A stretch of DNA of 34,626 bases from Terriglobia bacterium (GTDB taxonomy: Bacteria; Acidobacteriota; UBA6911). The notes beneath the pieces were generated by a model, which made no database searches, was not told the DNA's origin, and saw nothing but the letters and a program-made list of their open reading frames with translations. A program made the translations under genes and the position numbers. Below, piece after piece: positions 8,175 to 16,314 of this stretch; within the stretch, counting starts at the first letter, position 1, and each line of letters begins with the position of its first letter. The stretch covers positions 1 to 34,626 of the forward strand of contig JAIQGI010000058.1 of NCBI GenBank assembly GCA_020072565.1, in the 5' to 3' direction.

Positions 8175-9341
8175 TCAGTGCGAACCGGCATGATCGGCAG
8201 GGCCTGATTTCGGCGCATCACCGTTGCGACGGGGCATCATCAATGGAGCCTGCTGCGGCACATCATGCGATTCAAAATCGTCATCTTCAGTTGCGGGGTA
8301 GCCGGCGCCAAACTCGGCCTCCATCGCAGCCGCAATCACGGGCGGCAGCTCGATGTTGTCCGCCTGCGGATCGATCACGTCCATGGCAGGAGGCAGCTCC
8401 TTCGGCGCCGGTCTGACCGGCAGCTCTCCGCGGAAGTTTCGAACGTGCTCCAAGAGGTTCTTGCGAAGTGTAGCGGCATCCTTGTCTGGGAACTCAAGGT
8501 GAACGCCATACTGAGTCGCCGGCTTGCCGTTGTGCGACGTTCGGTACGGTCGGACGATCATCTTGAGAGGGATTCCGGCAATGTGTCCGTCCGTCAGCCC
8601 TCGGAACATCTCAATATTCGAGTGAAGCTGGGAGACCGACCTGAATCCGGTCGTATCGAAATACGCACTGCCTCCGAAGCTTACCCTGGAAAGCAATTGA
8701 AACAACAGGCGGCCATGCGGCTTGCATGGCGGCGGGTTGTCGTCGTTGGCTTGCGCATACGGACAGCCCATCACCCGGCACTGGTTGATGACAGGGAAGT
8801 AACGCTCGCCGGCCCTCTTCGCCTCCTCGGCCAGCCGCTTCTCTTCTTCAGTCCGGGCCGCCGATAAAACACGCATAGCGTTCATGCCGTCGCCGAAGCA
8901 CTTGCGTTCGGCTGCCGTCCACATTTCGTAGGCGTACTCGAACGGTTCTTCCCGGAAGAAGACAATGTCGATCTCCGTGGGCGTCGGCCCGTGTGCTTCG
9001 ATAGCGTCAAAGTCGGGCTCGAACATACCTTGGGGGCTGATCCTGGTAAAAATGAAGTATGGGAGCTTTTGCGGATACCGGCGCTCGGGAGCTTTGTCTC
9101 TGGCAGTCTTGTAGAACGCCCTGGCCTCTTCCTTGGTGGCAAATCGTGCGATCTTGTCCTTCTCATGCTGGACGCACCAGTTGCCCTTCGCGTCGATCCA
9201 GACAAGAACGCTTCGCCCCTTCGGGACTCCGATGCCGACTTTGATGACTCGGGGCTCGCGGATGATGGGCGTGCCGTCAAGCTCGTGGGTCAGCCCATAC
9301 ATCCTGTTTTTGGCGGGTCTTGCTGAGAGATTGGTTGCCAT
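8175..9341 (-). CDS. Gp3-like phage protein (recombination directionality factor-like)
   Basis: A 388-residue early protein. The middle contains a Cys cluster and downstream block, NQCRVMGCPYAQ...PPCKPHGRLLF, then SFGGSAYFDTTGFRSVSQLHSNIEMF and HIAGIPLKMIVRPY. I recognise this as the Gp3-like family, named after the recombination directionality factor of serine-integrase phages. Such proteins also occur in phages with tyrosine integrases, where the role is unclear; metal binding or DNA binding is plausible. The C-terminal 90 residues look disordered and acidic (EDDDFESHD). The start has GAGGAG just upstream. It lies in the recombination operon with a nuclease and a coiled-coil protein. The exact function is uncertain. 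Confidence 0.6.
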   Translation of the reverse strand: MATNLSARPAKNRMYGLTHELDGTPIIREPRVIKVGIGVPKGRSVLVWIDAKGNWCVQHEKDKIARFATKEEARAFYKTARDKAPERRYPQKLPYFIFTRISPQGMFEPDFDAIEAHGPTPTEIDIVFFREEPFEYAYEMWTAAERKCFGDGMNAMRVLSAARTEEEKRLAEEAKRAGERYFPVINQCRVMGCPYAQANDDNPPPCKPHGRLLFQLLSRVSFGGSAYFDTTGFRSVSQLHSNIEMFRGLTDGHIAGIPLKMIVRPYRTSHNGKPATQYGVHLEFPDKDAATLRKNLLEHVRNFRGELPVRPAPKELPPAMDVIDPQADNIELPPVIAAAMEAEFGAGYPATEDDDFESHDVPQQAPLMMPRRNGDAPKSGPADHAGSH

Positions 9342-9375
9342 CCTTCTCCTCGCTGATAAACGATTGCAAGCGGGA

Positions 9376-10113
9376 TTACTGAGCCTTTTTGAATCCGATG
9401 CTGGTTTCCCTGACGGCCCTCACTCCGGGGATGTTGAAGGCGGATTTCGATTGCGTGGCCAGTTTGTTCAGGAGGGTCATGTTCGGCTGGACCAGTTCGG
9501 CCATGACTTGACCGTCTGCCACGGCGCGGCAAAGAAAGCGCAGGTCGGTCACCTCTGCCTTCCAACGGCCGGAAGATGTGACGCCCTCGACCTTTGGCGC
9601 TGCCGGAAGCACCGGCGCCGGAACGTTCAGTTCCATGTTGAGCGTCGCCTCGACCTCTTCCACCGAAGCTCCGGCCTTCTCTGCCTGGATGGCCAGCAGG
9701 AGCTTGGCTTCGTCGGCTGCCTTCCTGGCAGCCTCCTCGGCCTGGCGCTGACGCTCGGCTGCGATCCGATCCTGCTCGTCTTTCCAGGTGCGGGCCGCCT
9801 TGCGCAAATAATCGAGGCCACGTTGGACCGGCTCCAGGAAGCTCTTTTCCATGTCGCACAGCTTCTTGTGCAGCGCATAGGCATCGGCTTTCAGCGGGCC
9901 AAAGGTCTTTTTGATCCGGTCCTCGATCGTTACTCCCGCCTGCCCGAGTTCAACGGCCCTCTGGTAGCTCTCGTGATCCACGATCACAAGGGCGGTCGCG
10001 CGTCCTGACCAATCCGTCGCTTCCCGTTTCACCAACTCCTTCACGTCTTCCTTCTTGACCGTTTCCTGCACGCCCTCTGTTCCGGGCGCAGGAAACTGAA
10101 CGATGTTGTTCAT
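9376..10113 (-). CDS. Coiled-coil phage protein of the recombination cluster
   Basis: A 245-residue protein. Residues about 60-160 are a long charged coiled coil (TWKDEQDRIAAERQRQAEEAARKAADE). The C-terminal part holds the block GRWKAEVTDLRFLCRAVADG and ends with IPGVRAVRETSIGF, which I recognise from phage proteins usually encoded beside RecB-like nucleases and annealing proteins. No enzymatic motif is visible. The ATG at 10111-10113 overlaps the stop of the nuclease gene (ATGA) and has GGGAGGG upstream. A structural or accessory role in recombination or replication is inferred from context. Confidence 0.6.
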   Translation of the reverse strand: MNNIVQFPAPGTEGVQETVKKEDVKELVKREATDWSGRATALVIVDHESYQRAVELGQAGVTIEDRIKKTFGPLKADAYALHKKLCDMEKSFLEPVQRGLDYLRKAARTWKDEQDRIAAERQRQAEEAARKAADEAKLLLAIQAEKAGASVEEVEATLNMELNVPAPVLPAAPKVEGVTSSGRWKAEVTDLRFLCRAVADGQVMAELVQPNMTLLNKLATQSKSAFNIPGVRAVRETSIGFKKAQ

Positions 10114-10703
10114 GCTGCCCTCCCGTGTTTAGCCTTCCATCGCAACACGTTCATTAAGCTCACGAACGTGCTCCAGTCTTCCGCCGCCTCGCTGTGCGGC
10201 AACTCCCGAAGGTCGTACTTGCCCTCTTTCTTCAACCGCAGAACTGCCCTGCGATAGCACTCGGGCTGATCCAACAGGTGCGAGTAAGCCGCCAGCTGTA
10301 TGCCCCAACATGCCTCCGGTACCCCGCTTTTCAGATCGAGCACCACCGGGACCAGTTCGCCGTCGAGATGCATCAGACCCCATCGGTCTATTGTTCCCGC
10401 ATACCGGAACACCCGATGCCAGCGCCTGTCCTCGACGCCTTCCCAGGCAAACTCGACTTCCGCCTTGAAGCGCCTGTAGGCTTCCACGTACGGCAGGATG
10501 CGCGGATCGACGCTCGACTCATCCAGACACCCCTGGTCGTCATACTCGCAGGCCATGTGAACGGCCTGCCCTCGCAAACGGTGAAACTCGGTGAAGTGCG
10601 AAGTGTCCACCAGCCCAGACCGCTCGATCACCTGAGTCACGCTGATGAGCACCTCCCCGGTTGGCAGCGAGTACTCGTGTTTTTCCGGATTGAAGTTAAG
10701 CAC
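10110..10703 (-). CDS. PD-(D/E)XK nuclease, RecB/Cas4-like
   Basis: A 197-residue nuclease of the RecB/Cas4-like group. The RG-x3-H motif (RGQAVHM, His 49), Asp 106 in AGTIDR, the D-x-K pair in VVLDLKSG (Asp 123, Lys 125) and the QxxxY motif (Gln 136, Tyr 140) are all present, so it should be active and metal-dependent. I start it at GTG 10701-10703, which has an ideal AGGAGG six bases upstream. The frame is open further upstream, but that part lies across the promoter and operator. It is the first gene of the leftward early operon and is coupled to the coiled-coil gene by ATGA overlap. Its likely role is DNA end-processing for phage recombination. Confidence 0.85.
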   Translation of the reverse strand: MLNFNPEKHEYSLPTGEVLISVTQVIERSGLVDTSHFTEFHRLRGQAVHMACEYDDQGCLDESSVDPRILPYVEAYRRFKAEVEFAWEGVEDRRWHRVFRYAGTIDRWGLMHLDGELVPVVLDLKSGVPEACWGIQLAAYSHLLDQPECYRRAVLRLKKEGKYDLRELPHSEAAEDWSTFVSLMNVLRWKAKHGRAA

Positions 10704-10728
10704 CTGAAACCTCCTGATCTGGGCACAT

Positions 10729-10756
10729 TCTATATCAAAAGACAATGCATTGTCAA
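10729..10756 (-). promoter_or_regulatory. Early leftward promoter overlapping a palindromic operator
   Basis: On the minus strand there is TTGACA (10751-10756), a 16-bp spacer and TATAGA (10729-10734), the latter preceded by TG as in an extended -10. Transcription would start near 10722, about 20 bp before the GTG of the nuclease gene. A perfect 14-bp palindrome GACAATGCATTGTC (10741-10754) covers part of the -35 box and the spacer, so a dimeric repressor bound there would block polymerase. The divergent repressor gene is the natural candidate. Confidence 0.75.
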
Positions 10757-10900
10757 TCAATAATAGACACACCTCCCATAAAAGTGCCACGCATCGCCAC
10801 GCGACGGCCATTCATTACTTGTTGATGGCGCACATAATAAATATTTAAATTTATATGTCAAGAACATTCTCAAAAAAATCGCCGGAATGCTAAAGAAATC

Positions 10901-10929
10901 TTTTCATCCGTCCGAACTTAGGTTAAATT
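10901..10929 (+). promoter_or_regulatory. Possible repressor promoter, leaderless transcript
   Basis: TTTTCA (10901-10906), a 17-bp spacer and TAAATT (10924-10929) lie just before the repressor ATG at 10937. No Shine-Dalgarno sequence precedes that ATG, so transcription may start at or very near it, as for some phage repressors. Each box matches consensus at 4 of 6 bases. Confidence 0.35.
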
Positions 10930-10936
10930 GCGGCAT

Positions 10937-11440
10937 ATGAAGACATTAGGAGAATTCCTAGATGAGAAAGTTCAGACAGGCGGGTGGGGCGCCCAGGAAG
11001 CCCTCGCGGAAAAACTGAAGCTTTCATCCTCGGCTATCAGCGGTTGGAAGCGTGGCAAAAAACCTGGGTTCGGCGACTGTCTTCGCATCGCCCAGGCCTT
11101 CGCCAATGATCCCGTGATTCAGGGCGACCCGCTCGTAGTCTTCGCGATGACCAACCAGCCGGAATCTGCAGAACTCTACCGCAGTTTCTTTCCATCAACC
11201 GAACACACCAAGACCGTTCGCGATGCAGAATGCGTTTGCTCCAAAAACAGCAAGCGTCACAGCCTGCATGCCAGGTTGGAAGAGATTCTGGACGGTCGAC
11301 TCGGCTACGCCATCGCCGCCAATATCGAGGCTCTGTACAAACTACATTCCCTGCCACCTGCCAGTGATGAGCCGGTAGGCCATGGCCCCTACTACCCAGG
11401 AACCAGAGTGCGGAAACGGCGGGGGCGGCGCTTAACCTGA
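10937..11440 (+). CDS. Phage repressor-like helix-turn-helix protein
   Basis: A 167-residue protein with an N-terminal Xre/Cro-type helix-turn-helix (residues about 1-60): ALAEKLKLSSSAISGWKRGKKPGFGDCLRIAQAF. The rest is basic with two Cys-x-Cys residues (AECVCSK); no peptidase or dimerisation domain of the LexA/CI type is recognisable, so control may differ from the SOS-cleaved repressors. It is divergent from the early operon and separated from it by the promoter-operator region. I infer it keeps the early promoter off in the lysogen. The ATG at 10937 gives the usual start of the HTH; a TTG at 10928 in frame is less likely. Confidence 0.75.
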   Translation: MKTLGEFLDEKVQTGGWGAQEALAEKLKLSSSAISGWKRGKKPGFGDCLRIAQAFANDPVIQGDPLVVFAMTNQPESAELYRSFFPSTEHTKTVRDAECVCSKNSKRHSLHARLEEILDGRLGYAIAANIEALYKLHSLPPASDEPVGHGPYYPGTRVRKRRGRRLT

Positions 11441-11860
11441 CGCGGCGCTCGTCGTGCGAGGACTATCGGTCCTGCCGGTCCTGCGCTTATCGGGTCGCTC
11501 TTCCTCTGGAAGACGTATGAGAGTGCCACAAAAGCAGCATATATAGAGGCGCGGCGGCAATTCATGAAAGCAGTGCTTCTTGCATCCATTAACTGGAGGT
11601 AGGCGATCCATCCTATCAAAATCCTTTCGATTCCTTTCTGGTTCATAATTTGAAACTTACATATACCAAGAACGCAAAATAGAAGGTACTGCCTACCGGA
11701 AATCCTGGAGTATTATGGGGCAGTGGCCTGGAAATTGGGTGGAATGACAATGGAAACAGCTCTATTTATTTTCATGGCAGCAGTTATGTCTGCCGCAAGC
11801 CTCGCTTGAACTCGGACATTTCCAGGATCTCTTGTCAATTATTCGATGTGATCGCATAAT
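11441..11860. other. Junction region between phage repressor and host-like block
   Basis: About 420 bp with no convincing gene. A plus-strand frame ending at a TGA near 11808 encodes a membrane-like peptide tail (GMTMETALFIFMAAV), but it has no start with a ribosome site. This may be the remnant of a larger gene. A short minus-strand frame (11392-11646) runs across the repressor end and shows no domain. The change from phage to host-type content happens in here; no flanking direct repeat or IS end was found. Confidence 0.35.
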
Positions 11861-13030
11861 TTGATTGTGTGGTTCCTGAGGTACGCAGAAGAGCACGTGC
11901 GCCGCTCGGCGCGAACACGGCCGGTCCTGGTTCTCACCGGCGCCCGCCAGACTGGAAAGACCTCGACCCTTCGGCGGCTGTTCCCGAATTACGGCTTCAC
12001 TTCCCTCGATCTGCCGACGGAAGCCGAGCAAGCCGAGAAAGAGCCGGAGGCTTTCCTTCAACGGCACCCAGCGCCCGCCATCATAGACGAGGCGCAGCAC
12101 GCCCCCGCTCTATTCCACCATCTCAAGGTGGCGGTGGCGCAGAAACGGAACCGCCACGCGCAGTACCTTCTCACCAGCTCGCAGAAGTTCACGCTTATGA
12201 AGGGCGCGTCGGAATCACTCGCCGGGCGCGTGGACGTTATCGAACTGGAGACATTATCTCTGGCGGAAATCCTTGCGGCTACGCCAGGATTCAGGCAGGA
12301 AGCCGCAATTGCTGTGCGCGGCGGCTTCCCGGAATTGCACGCCAACCCGGAAATCGATTCCGTGGCCTTCTACAATTCCTATCTGGCAACGTATCTGGAG
12401 CGCGATGTGCGCTCGCTCGCAAACGTCACGAGTCTGCGCGACTTCGAACGCTTTTTGCGCGCCTGTGCCTTGCGCTCAGCCAATCTGCTGAACAAGGCCG
12501 ACCTGGCGCGCGACGTGGGGATTGCGCCCTCCACCGCCAATCTTTGGTTGTCCTCGCTTGAGGCATCTGGACAGGTAGTATTGCTGGAGCCGTGGTTTTC
12601 AAGCCACACCAAGTCGCTTGTAAAGCGCCCAAAGCTCTACTTGGCGGATACTGGCCTGCTCTGTGCCTTGCTGAACATCCGCTCGGAGGAAGCCCTGGCC
12701 CAGTCACCCTGGGCCGGCGCGGTATGGGAGACGTTTGTCTTTGCCCAGTTACGGCACCGAGAACGCCGCGCCGGACGTGCCGGCAGCTTGTTCTACTGGC
12801 GCGATCGCACGCGCGAGGTAGACTTCGTCGTGGATGCCGGCGGTCGCCTGGAGCTTTTCGAAGCAAAATGGACCGAGTTGCCGGCTCAATCCGATACTAT
12901 CAACCTTGCCTTCATGCGTGATGCTGTGGGCAAGGCACGGATTGCGGAGGCGTCCATTGTCTGCCGCGCGCCGAACAGTTATTCCGTCGCCAACGGATTC
13001 AAGGCCGTGCCCATTGTGGAACTCTATTAG
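11861..13030 (+). CDS. AAA_14/DUF4143 family ATPase
   Basis: A 389-residue ATPase. Walker A is GARQTGKT (about 27-34), Walker B is AIIDEAQ (about 73-79), and LLTSSQKF is the sensor-like strand. The second half is the DUF4143 domain: YLERDVRSL, a winged-helix-like stretch (LARDVGIAPSTANLWLSSLE), KLYLADTGLLCALL, WETFVFAQL and a nuclease-like fold end (YWRDRTREVDFVVDAGGRLELFEAKW) with Asp, Glu and Lys in PD-(D/E)XK-like spacing. The function of this family is not established. The start is odd: no ATG is available, only TTG (11861) or GTG (11867), and no ribosome site is visible. Intact otherwise; it is monocistronic and ends 217 bp before the next padR. Confidence 0.8.
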   Translation: MIVWFLRYAEEHVRRSARTRPVLVLTGARQTGKTSTLRRLFPNYGFTSLDLPTEAEQAEKEPEAFLQRHPAPAIIDEAQHAPALFHHLKVAVAQKRNRHAQYLLTSSQKFTLMKGASESLAGRVDVIELETLSLAEILAATPGFRQEAAIAVRGGFPELHANPEIDSVAFYNSYLATYLERDVRSLANVTSLRDFERFLRACALRSANLLNKADLARDVGIAPSTANLWLSSLEASGQVVLLEPWFSSHTKSLVKRPKLYLADTGLLCALLNIRSEEALAQSPWAGAVWETFVFAQLRHRERRAGRAGSLFYWRDRTREVDFVVDAGGRLELFEAKWTELPAQSDTINLAFMRDAVGKARIAEASIVCRAPNSYSVANGFKAVPIVELY

Positions 13031-13101
13031 CGAATTAGCGCGCTCCTCATATCCCGTAGCCAAGCGGTCGCTCGCAGTTGGCGACTAGGAGGGAGCAAGA
13101 C

Positions 13102-13218
13102 ATGGAGGAAAGTGCTCCTGTGTACGTTAAGATATTCTTCCGAACCGCACTACTTTTCGAAAACAGGCAATCAATGGGCCTTAAAAGATCAAATTCTCTC
13201 ACTTTTCTCTTCAGGTAG
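13102..13218 (+). CDS. Possible 38-residue peptide
   Basis: An ATG at 13102 is preceded by AGGAGGG at good spacing (about eight bases), and the frame runs 38 codons to TAG at 13216-13218, 29 bp before padR. The peptide is [13 protein letters not shown] followed by a basic, Ser/Leu-rich tail; I recognise nothing in it. The strong ribosome site is the main support. It could instead be a leader peptide of the padR-ADOP operon, or chance. Confidence 0.3.
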   Translation: MEESAPVYVKIFFRTALLFENRQSMGLKRSNSLTFLFR

Positions 13219-13247
13219 ATAATCTTTTGGAGTATGCTATTTTCACT

Positions 13248-13601
13248 ATGCCAAAGAAGGGAACCTCCCCAATACAGGGGGAAATACTGCAAGGCACTCT
13301 GGACCTGCTGGTACTGCAAACGCTCGTGATGGGTCCCGCTCACGGCCATACCATTGCCCATGCCATCGAGCATCGGTCGGGAAACGTCCTCCAGGTCGAA
13401 CACGGATCTCTATACCCGGCGCTGCATCGCCTCGAAGTTCGGGAGTGGATCGCCTCCTTTTGGGGCACCTCGGAAAATAATCGCAAGGCCAGGTATTACC
13501 GGCTGACGACTGCAGGTCGCAAACAACTGTCGGAACAGGTGAGCCGCTGGGATCAACTGGTTCAGGCCATCAATCGCATTATCCGGCCGGCCATGGAGTA
13601 A
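13248..13601 (+). CDS. PadR-family transcriptional regulator (acidobacterial type)
   Basis: A 117-residue PadR winged-helix protein: [30 protein letters not shown], then [23 protein letters not shown] and [19 protein letters not shown]. Compared with its homologues, the ATG at 13248 gives the expected N-terminus; a TTG at 13227 would add seven residues. No clear Shine-Dalgarno is at the expected distance from the ATG, so the transcript may be leaderless. The permease gene follows after 4 bp, making a two-gene operon in which it is likely the repressor. Of the three regulators here, this one has HGHT where the others have HGYG or HGYA. Confidence 0.9.
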   Translation: MPKKGTSPIQGEILQGTLDLLVLQTLVMGPAHGHTIAHAIEHRSGNVLQVEHGSLYPALHRLEVREWIASFWGTSENNRKARYYRLTTAGRKQLSEQVSRWDQLVQAINRIIRPAME

Positions 13602-13605
13602 CGCC

Positions 13606-16236
13606 ATGGGTTGGACACGATTTTTCAGGCGCGGATTTTGGGATAAAGAGCGCTCACGCGAGATTCAGTCGTACATCGAAATCGAGACAGACGAAAACAT
13701 CGCCCGGGGCATGTCTCCGGAAGAGGCACGCTATGCCGCACACAAGAAGTTCGGCAACGTGGCTTCCGTCCGTGAGGAGATCTATCACATGAATACGATC
13801 GGCTTCCTCGAATCGCTATGGCAGGATCTACGCTATACCTTCCGCTCCTTGCGCCGCAATCGCGGCTTCGCGGCGACCGCCATCATAACGCTGGCGCTTG
13901 GCATCGGCGCCAACACGACCGTTTTCAGCGCCTTGGATGCCGCCATGTTCCGCCCCTTGCCGTACCGGGACCCAAGCAGGCTGGTCACGATCGCGTGGGT
14001 CGCGGCGCGCGGCTCAGCAGAGCAGGTGACTTATCTCGGCGGCGCGTCACTGCAGGAAATGGAGGACTGGCGCGCGCAGAAACAGATCTTTGGCGGCGTC
14101 GAGCCTTTTTCTCTGCCCCCATCAACGGGAGTGGAGGAGCCGGTTGCCATGGTGTATATCTCGGCCGGCATGCTGGACCTGTTAGGTGTCCAGCCGAGGC
14201 TCGGCCGCGGCTTTCTCCCGGAAGAAGGGCTACCGGGCAGAGATCAGGTTGCATTGCTCAGCCACTCGTATTGGCTGCGGGAGTTCGATAGCGATCCTGC
14301 CATTCTTGGCAAGACAATCAGGCTCGATGGTCGTGTCTACACGATTGTGGGAGTTATGCCGAGCAATTTTCAATTTCCCCCCGGTTCAAAGCCGAATGCC
14401 TGGGCGCCGTGGACAGAGAAGGTTGAAAGCAATCCGTCCATTATCGCCCGTCTCCGTCCCGGCCTCAGCAACGAGCAAGCCGAACGGGAAACGGCACTCG
14501 TCTCGGACCGAATTCACTACAGCGGTCGCGTGCCGCGGGCAAAGATGACCCCGGAATTCTTGCCGGTTAGCGACCGCCTGAATTCTTGGCTCGGGTTCAA
14601 CAGGAACACCCGGACCGCGCTTCTTATCATGATGGGGGCCGTCGGTTTTGTTCTACTGATTGCGTGCGCCAACGTTGCCAACTTGTTGCTTTCCCGCAGC
14701 GCTAAGCTCCAGCGCGAGGTTGCTATTCGGTCAGCAATAGGCGCAAGTCGCGGCCGTCTGGTGCGCCACTTCCTGGTCGAGAGTATGGTTCTTGCCGCGG
14801 CCGGCGCTCTGGCTGCCGTTCTACTAACCTGGTGGTTGACCCATGCCATTCCCACCTTGCTGCCTGCGGACCTCAGGCGGCTGTTTGCCACCTACGAATT
14901 GGCCCTGAGCAAGAGAGTGTTTGCGTTCACTGTCGCCGTGACAGTGTTGACGTGCTTGTTAAGCGGTCTGATTCCGGCGTTCAGAACCGCGCACGGAGGG
15001 GTGATCGGAGGCTTGATTGGAACAGGACGCACCGCAGGCGTCACTCGTGCCACCCGGAGGCTTCACATTGGCTTGCAGAGCCTTCAGGTGGGCCTTGCGC
15101 TCGTTCTCCTCTGCGGTGCAGGGCTCATGGCCAACAGCTTCGTGCGCATGACTCTCACAGACAGCTGCTTTGACACACGAAATTTGTGCCTCGTCAGGGT
15201 ATCTCTTCCTCAAAGTTATCCGAAGGGGCCGGAGCGGCAGGCGTTTTATGACCAACTTCTGTCAATTGTGAAAACCCTACCTGCGGTGCAGTCGGCTATA
15301 TTGGCAGCGGGAACGCCCACAAGTCTGGGATTCGGAACCCGCAAGTTGTTCGCTGAAGATGCCCTGGGCGCCGGTGCAGAACCCTGGGGCGGGGATCTGC
15401 TCTTCGTTGGAGCAGATTACTTCTCTACACTCCGAATTCCTATGGTTGCCGGTCGTGATTTTGGACCGGAAGACGGGCCTTCATCACCTCTGGTCGCCGT
15501 GATCGATCGCCGGACCGCCGAGCATTATTGGCCCGGACAAAGCGCTCTGGGCCGGCGCATTCGTGCGGGCTCTGGGGCTCCATGGGTTACGGTTGTCGGC
15601 GTCGTTGCATCGGTCAAGACGCCGTCGTTCACCAGTCCGAAAGGGGTACAGATTTACAAACCCATTTCCCAAGGGAATGGGGTGGTGGGCAGCAACCTGA
15701 TTATTCGGACTGCCGGTGACCCGAGACCGGTCCTGGCCGAGGTACGCGCCAGGATTGCCGATTTCAATCCTGGCGCCACGGTCCGGACCGCGGCCACTTT
15801 TGATGAGTTGTACGAAACCATGGATGCCGAGGCTGCCGCAACCCCGCGCTTCTACCTCATCCTGATGTCCATATTCGCGGGAGTGGCGCTGGCGACCGCC
15901 GCAGTGGGCATCTACGGCGTGCTTTCCTATTCGGTGGCCCAGCGTTCTTCGGAGATAGGCGTCCGCATGGCCCTCGGAGCGACCGCGCATGACGTCCACC
16001 GGCTTGTTGTACGCAGCATTCTGTTGCCTGTCGGAGCGGGCATCGTCGGCGGCGTAATTGTATCCCTTTGGCTCACCCGGCTGCTGCGCTCCCTTCTCTA
16101 TCAAATCACGCCCCATGATCCCCTAACGATCGTCCTGGTTGCTACATTTCTGCTGCTCGTGTCACTGGCCGCAAGCTACCTGCCATCCCGGCGAGCGACG
16201 AGAATCGATCCCATGACCGCCCTGCGAATCGAATGA
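13606..16236 (+). CDS. ADOP-type permease (FtsX/MacB-like)
   Basis: An intact 876-residue acidobacterial duplicated orphan permease. Residues 1-85 are a cytoplasmic domain (RSREIQSYIEIETDENIARGMSPEEARYAA). A first membrane segment starts near 88 (AATAIITLALGIGANTTVF), followed by a MacB-type periplasmic domain to about 330. The first FtsX domain (about 338-450) includes LLIACANVANLLLSRSA and EVAIRSAIGASRGRL. A second periplasmic domain (about 500-740) and a second FtsX domain (EIGVRMALGATAHDV, ending RRATRIDPMTALRIE) complete the duplication. There is no ATPase gene nearby, as usual for these orphans. It probably moves a substrate or reshapes the envelope with a separate ATPase; the substrate is unknown. 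It forms one operon with the padR just upstream. Confidence 0.92.
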   Translation: MGWTRFFRRGFWDKERSREIQSYIEIETDENIARGMSPEEARYAAHKKFGNVASVREEIYHMNTIGFLESLWQDLRYTFRSLRRNRGFAATAIITLALGIGANTTVFSALDAAMFRPLPYRDPSRLVTIAWVAARGSAEQVTYLGGASLQEMEDWRAQKQIFGGVEPFSLPPSTGVEEPVAMVYISAGMLDLLGVQPRLGRGFLPEEGLPGRDQVALLSHSYWLREFDSDPAILGKTIRLDGRVYTIVGVMPSNFQFPPGSKPNAWAPWTEKVESNPSIIARLRPGLSNEQAERETALVSDRIHYSGRVPRAKMTPEFLPVSDRLNSWLGFNRNTRTALLIMMGAVGFVLLIACANVANLLLSRSAKLQREVAIRSAIGASRGRLVRHFLVESMVLAAAGALAAVLLTWWLTHAIPTLLPADLRRLFATYELALSKRVFAFTVAVTVLTCLLSGLIPAFRTAHGGVIGGLIGTGRTAGVTRATRRLHIGLQSLQVGLALVLLCGAGLMANSFVRMTLTDSCFDTRNLCLVRVSLPQSYPKGPERQAFYDQLLSIVKTLPAVQSAILAAGTPTSLGFGTRKLFAEDALGAGAEPWGGDLLFVGADYFSTLRIPMVAGRDFGPEDGPSSPLVAVIDRRTAEHYWPGQSALGRRIRAGSGAPWVTVVGVVASVKTPSFTSPKGVQIYKPISQGNGVVGSNLIIRTAGDPRPVLAEVRARIADFNPGATVRTAATFDELYETMDAEAAATPRFYLILMSIFAGVALATAAVGIYGVLSYSVAQRSSEIGVRMALGATAHDVHRLVVRSILLPVGAGIVGGVIVSLWLTRLLRSLLYQITPHDPLTIVLVATFLLLVSLAASYLPSRRATRIDPMTALRIE

Positions 16237-16275
16237 TCACCGCTGCATTCTGAAGACTGAAAACAGGCTGCTGGC

Positions 16276-16288
16276 GCTCCTTTGGAGC
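16276..16288. terminator. Small hairpin between convergent permease genes
   Basis: GCTCC-TTT-GGAGC lies in the 78-bp gap between the two convergent ADOP genes (stops at 16236 and 16315). The stem is only 5 bp and no strong T-run follows on either side, so termination would be weak. Confidence 0.25.
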
Positions 16289-16314
16289 TTAAGTACTTGG
16301 TAATGATCGGCACT

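Noticed and set aside
9133-10008. Plus-strand open frame (291 codons) across the Gp3-like and coiled-coil genes
   Set aside because: It crosses the boundary of two supported minus-strand genes and has no family features.
11392-11646. Minus-strand open frame of 84 codons across the repressor end
   Set aside because: It overlaps the repressor gene antisense, has no domain, and lacks a clear ribosome site.
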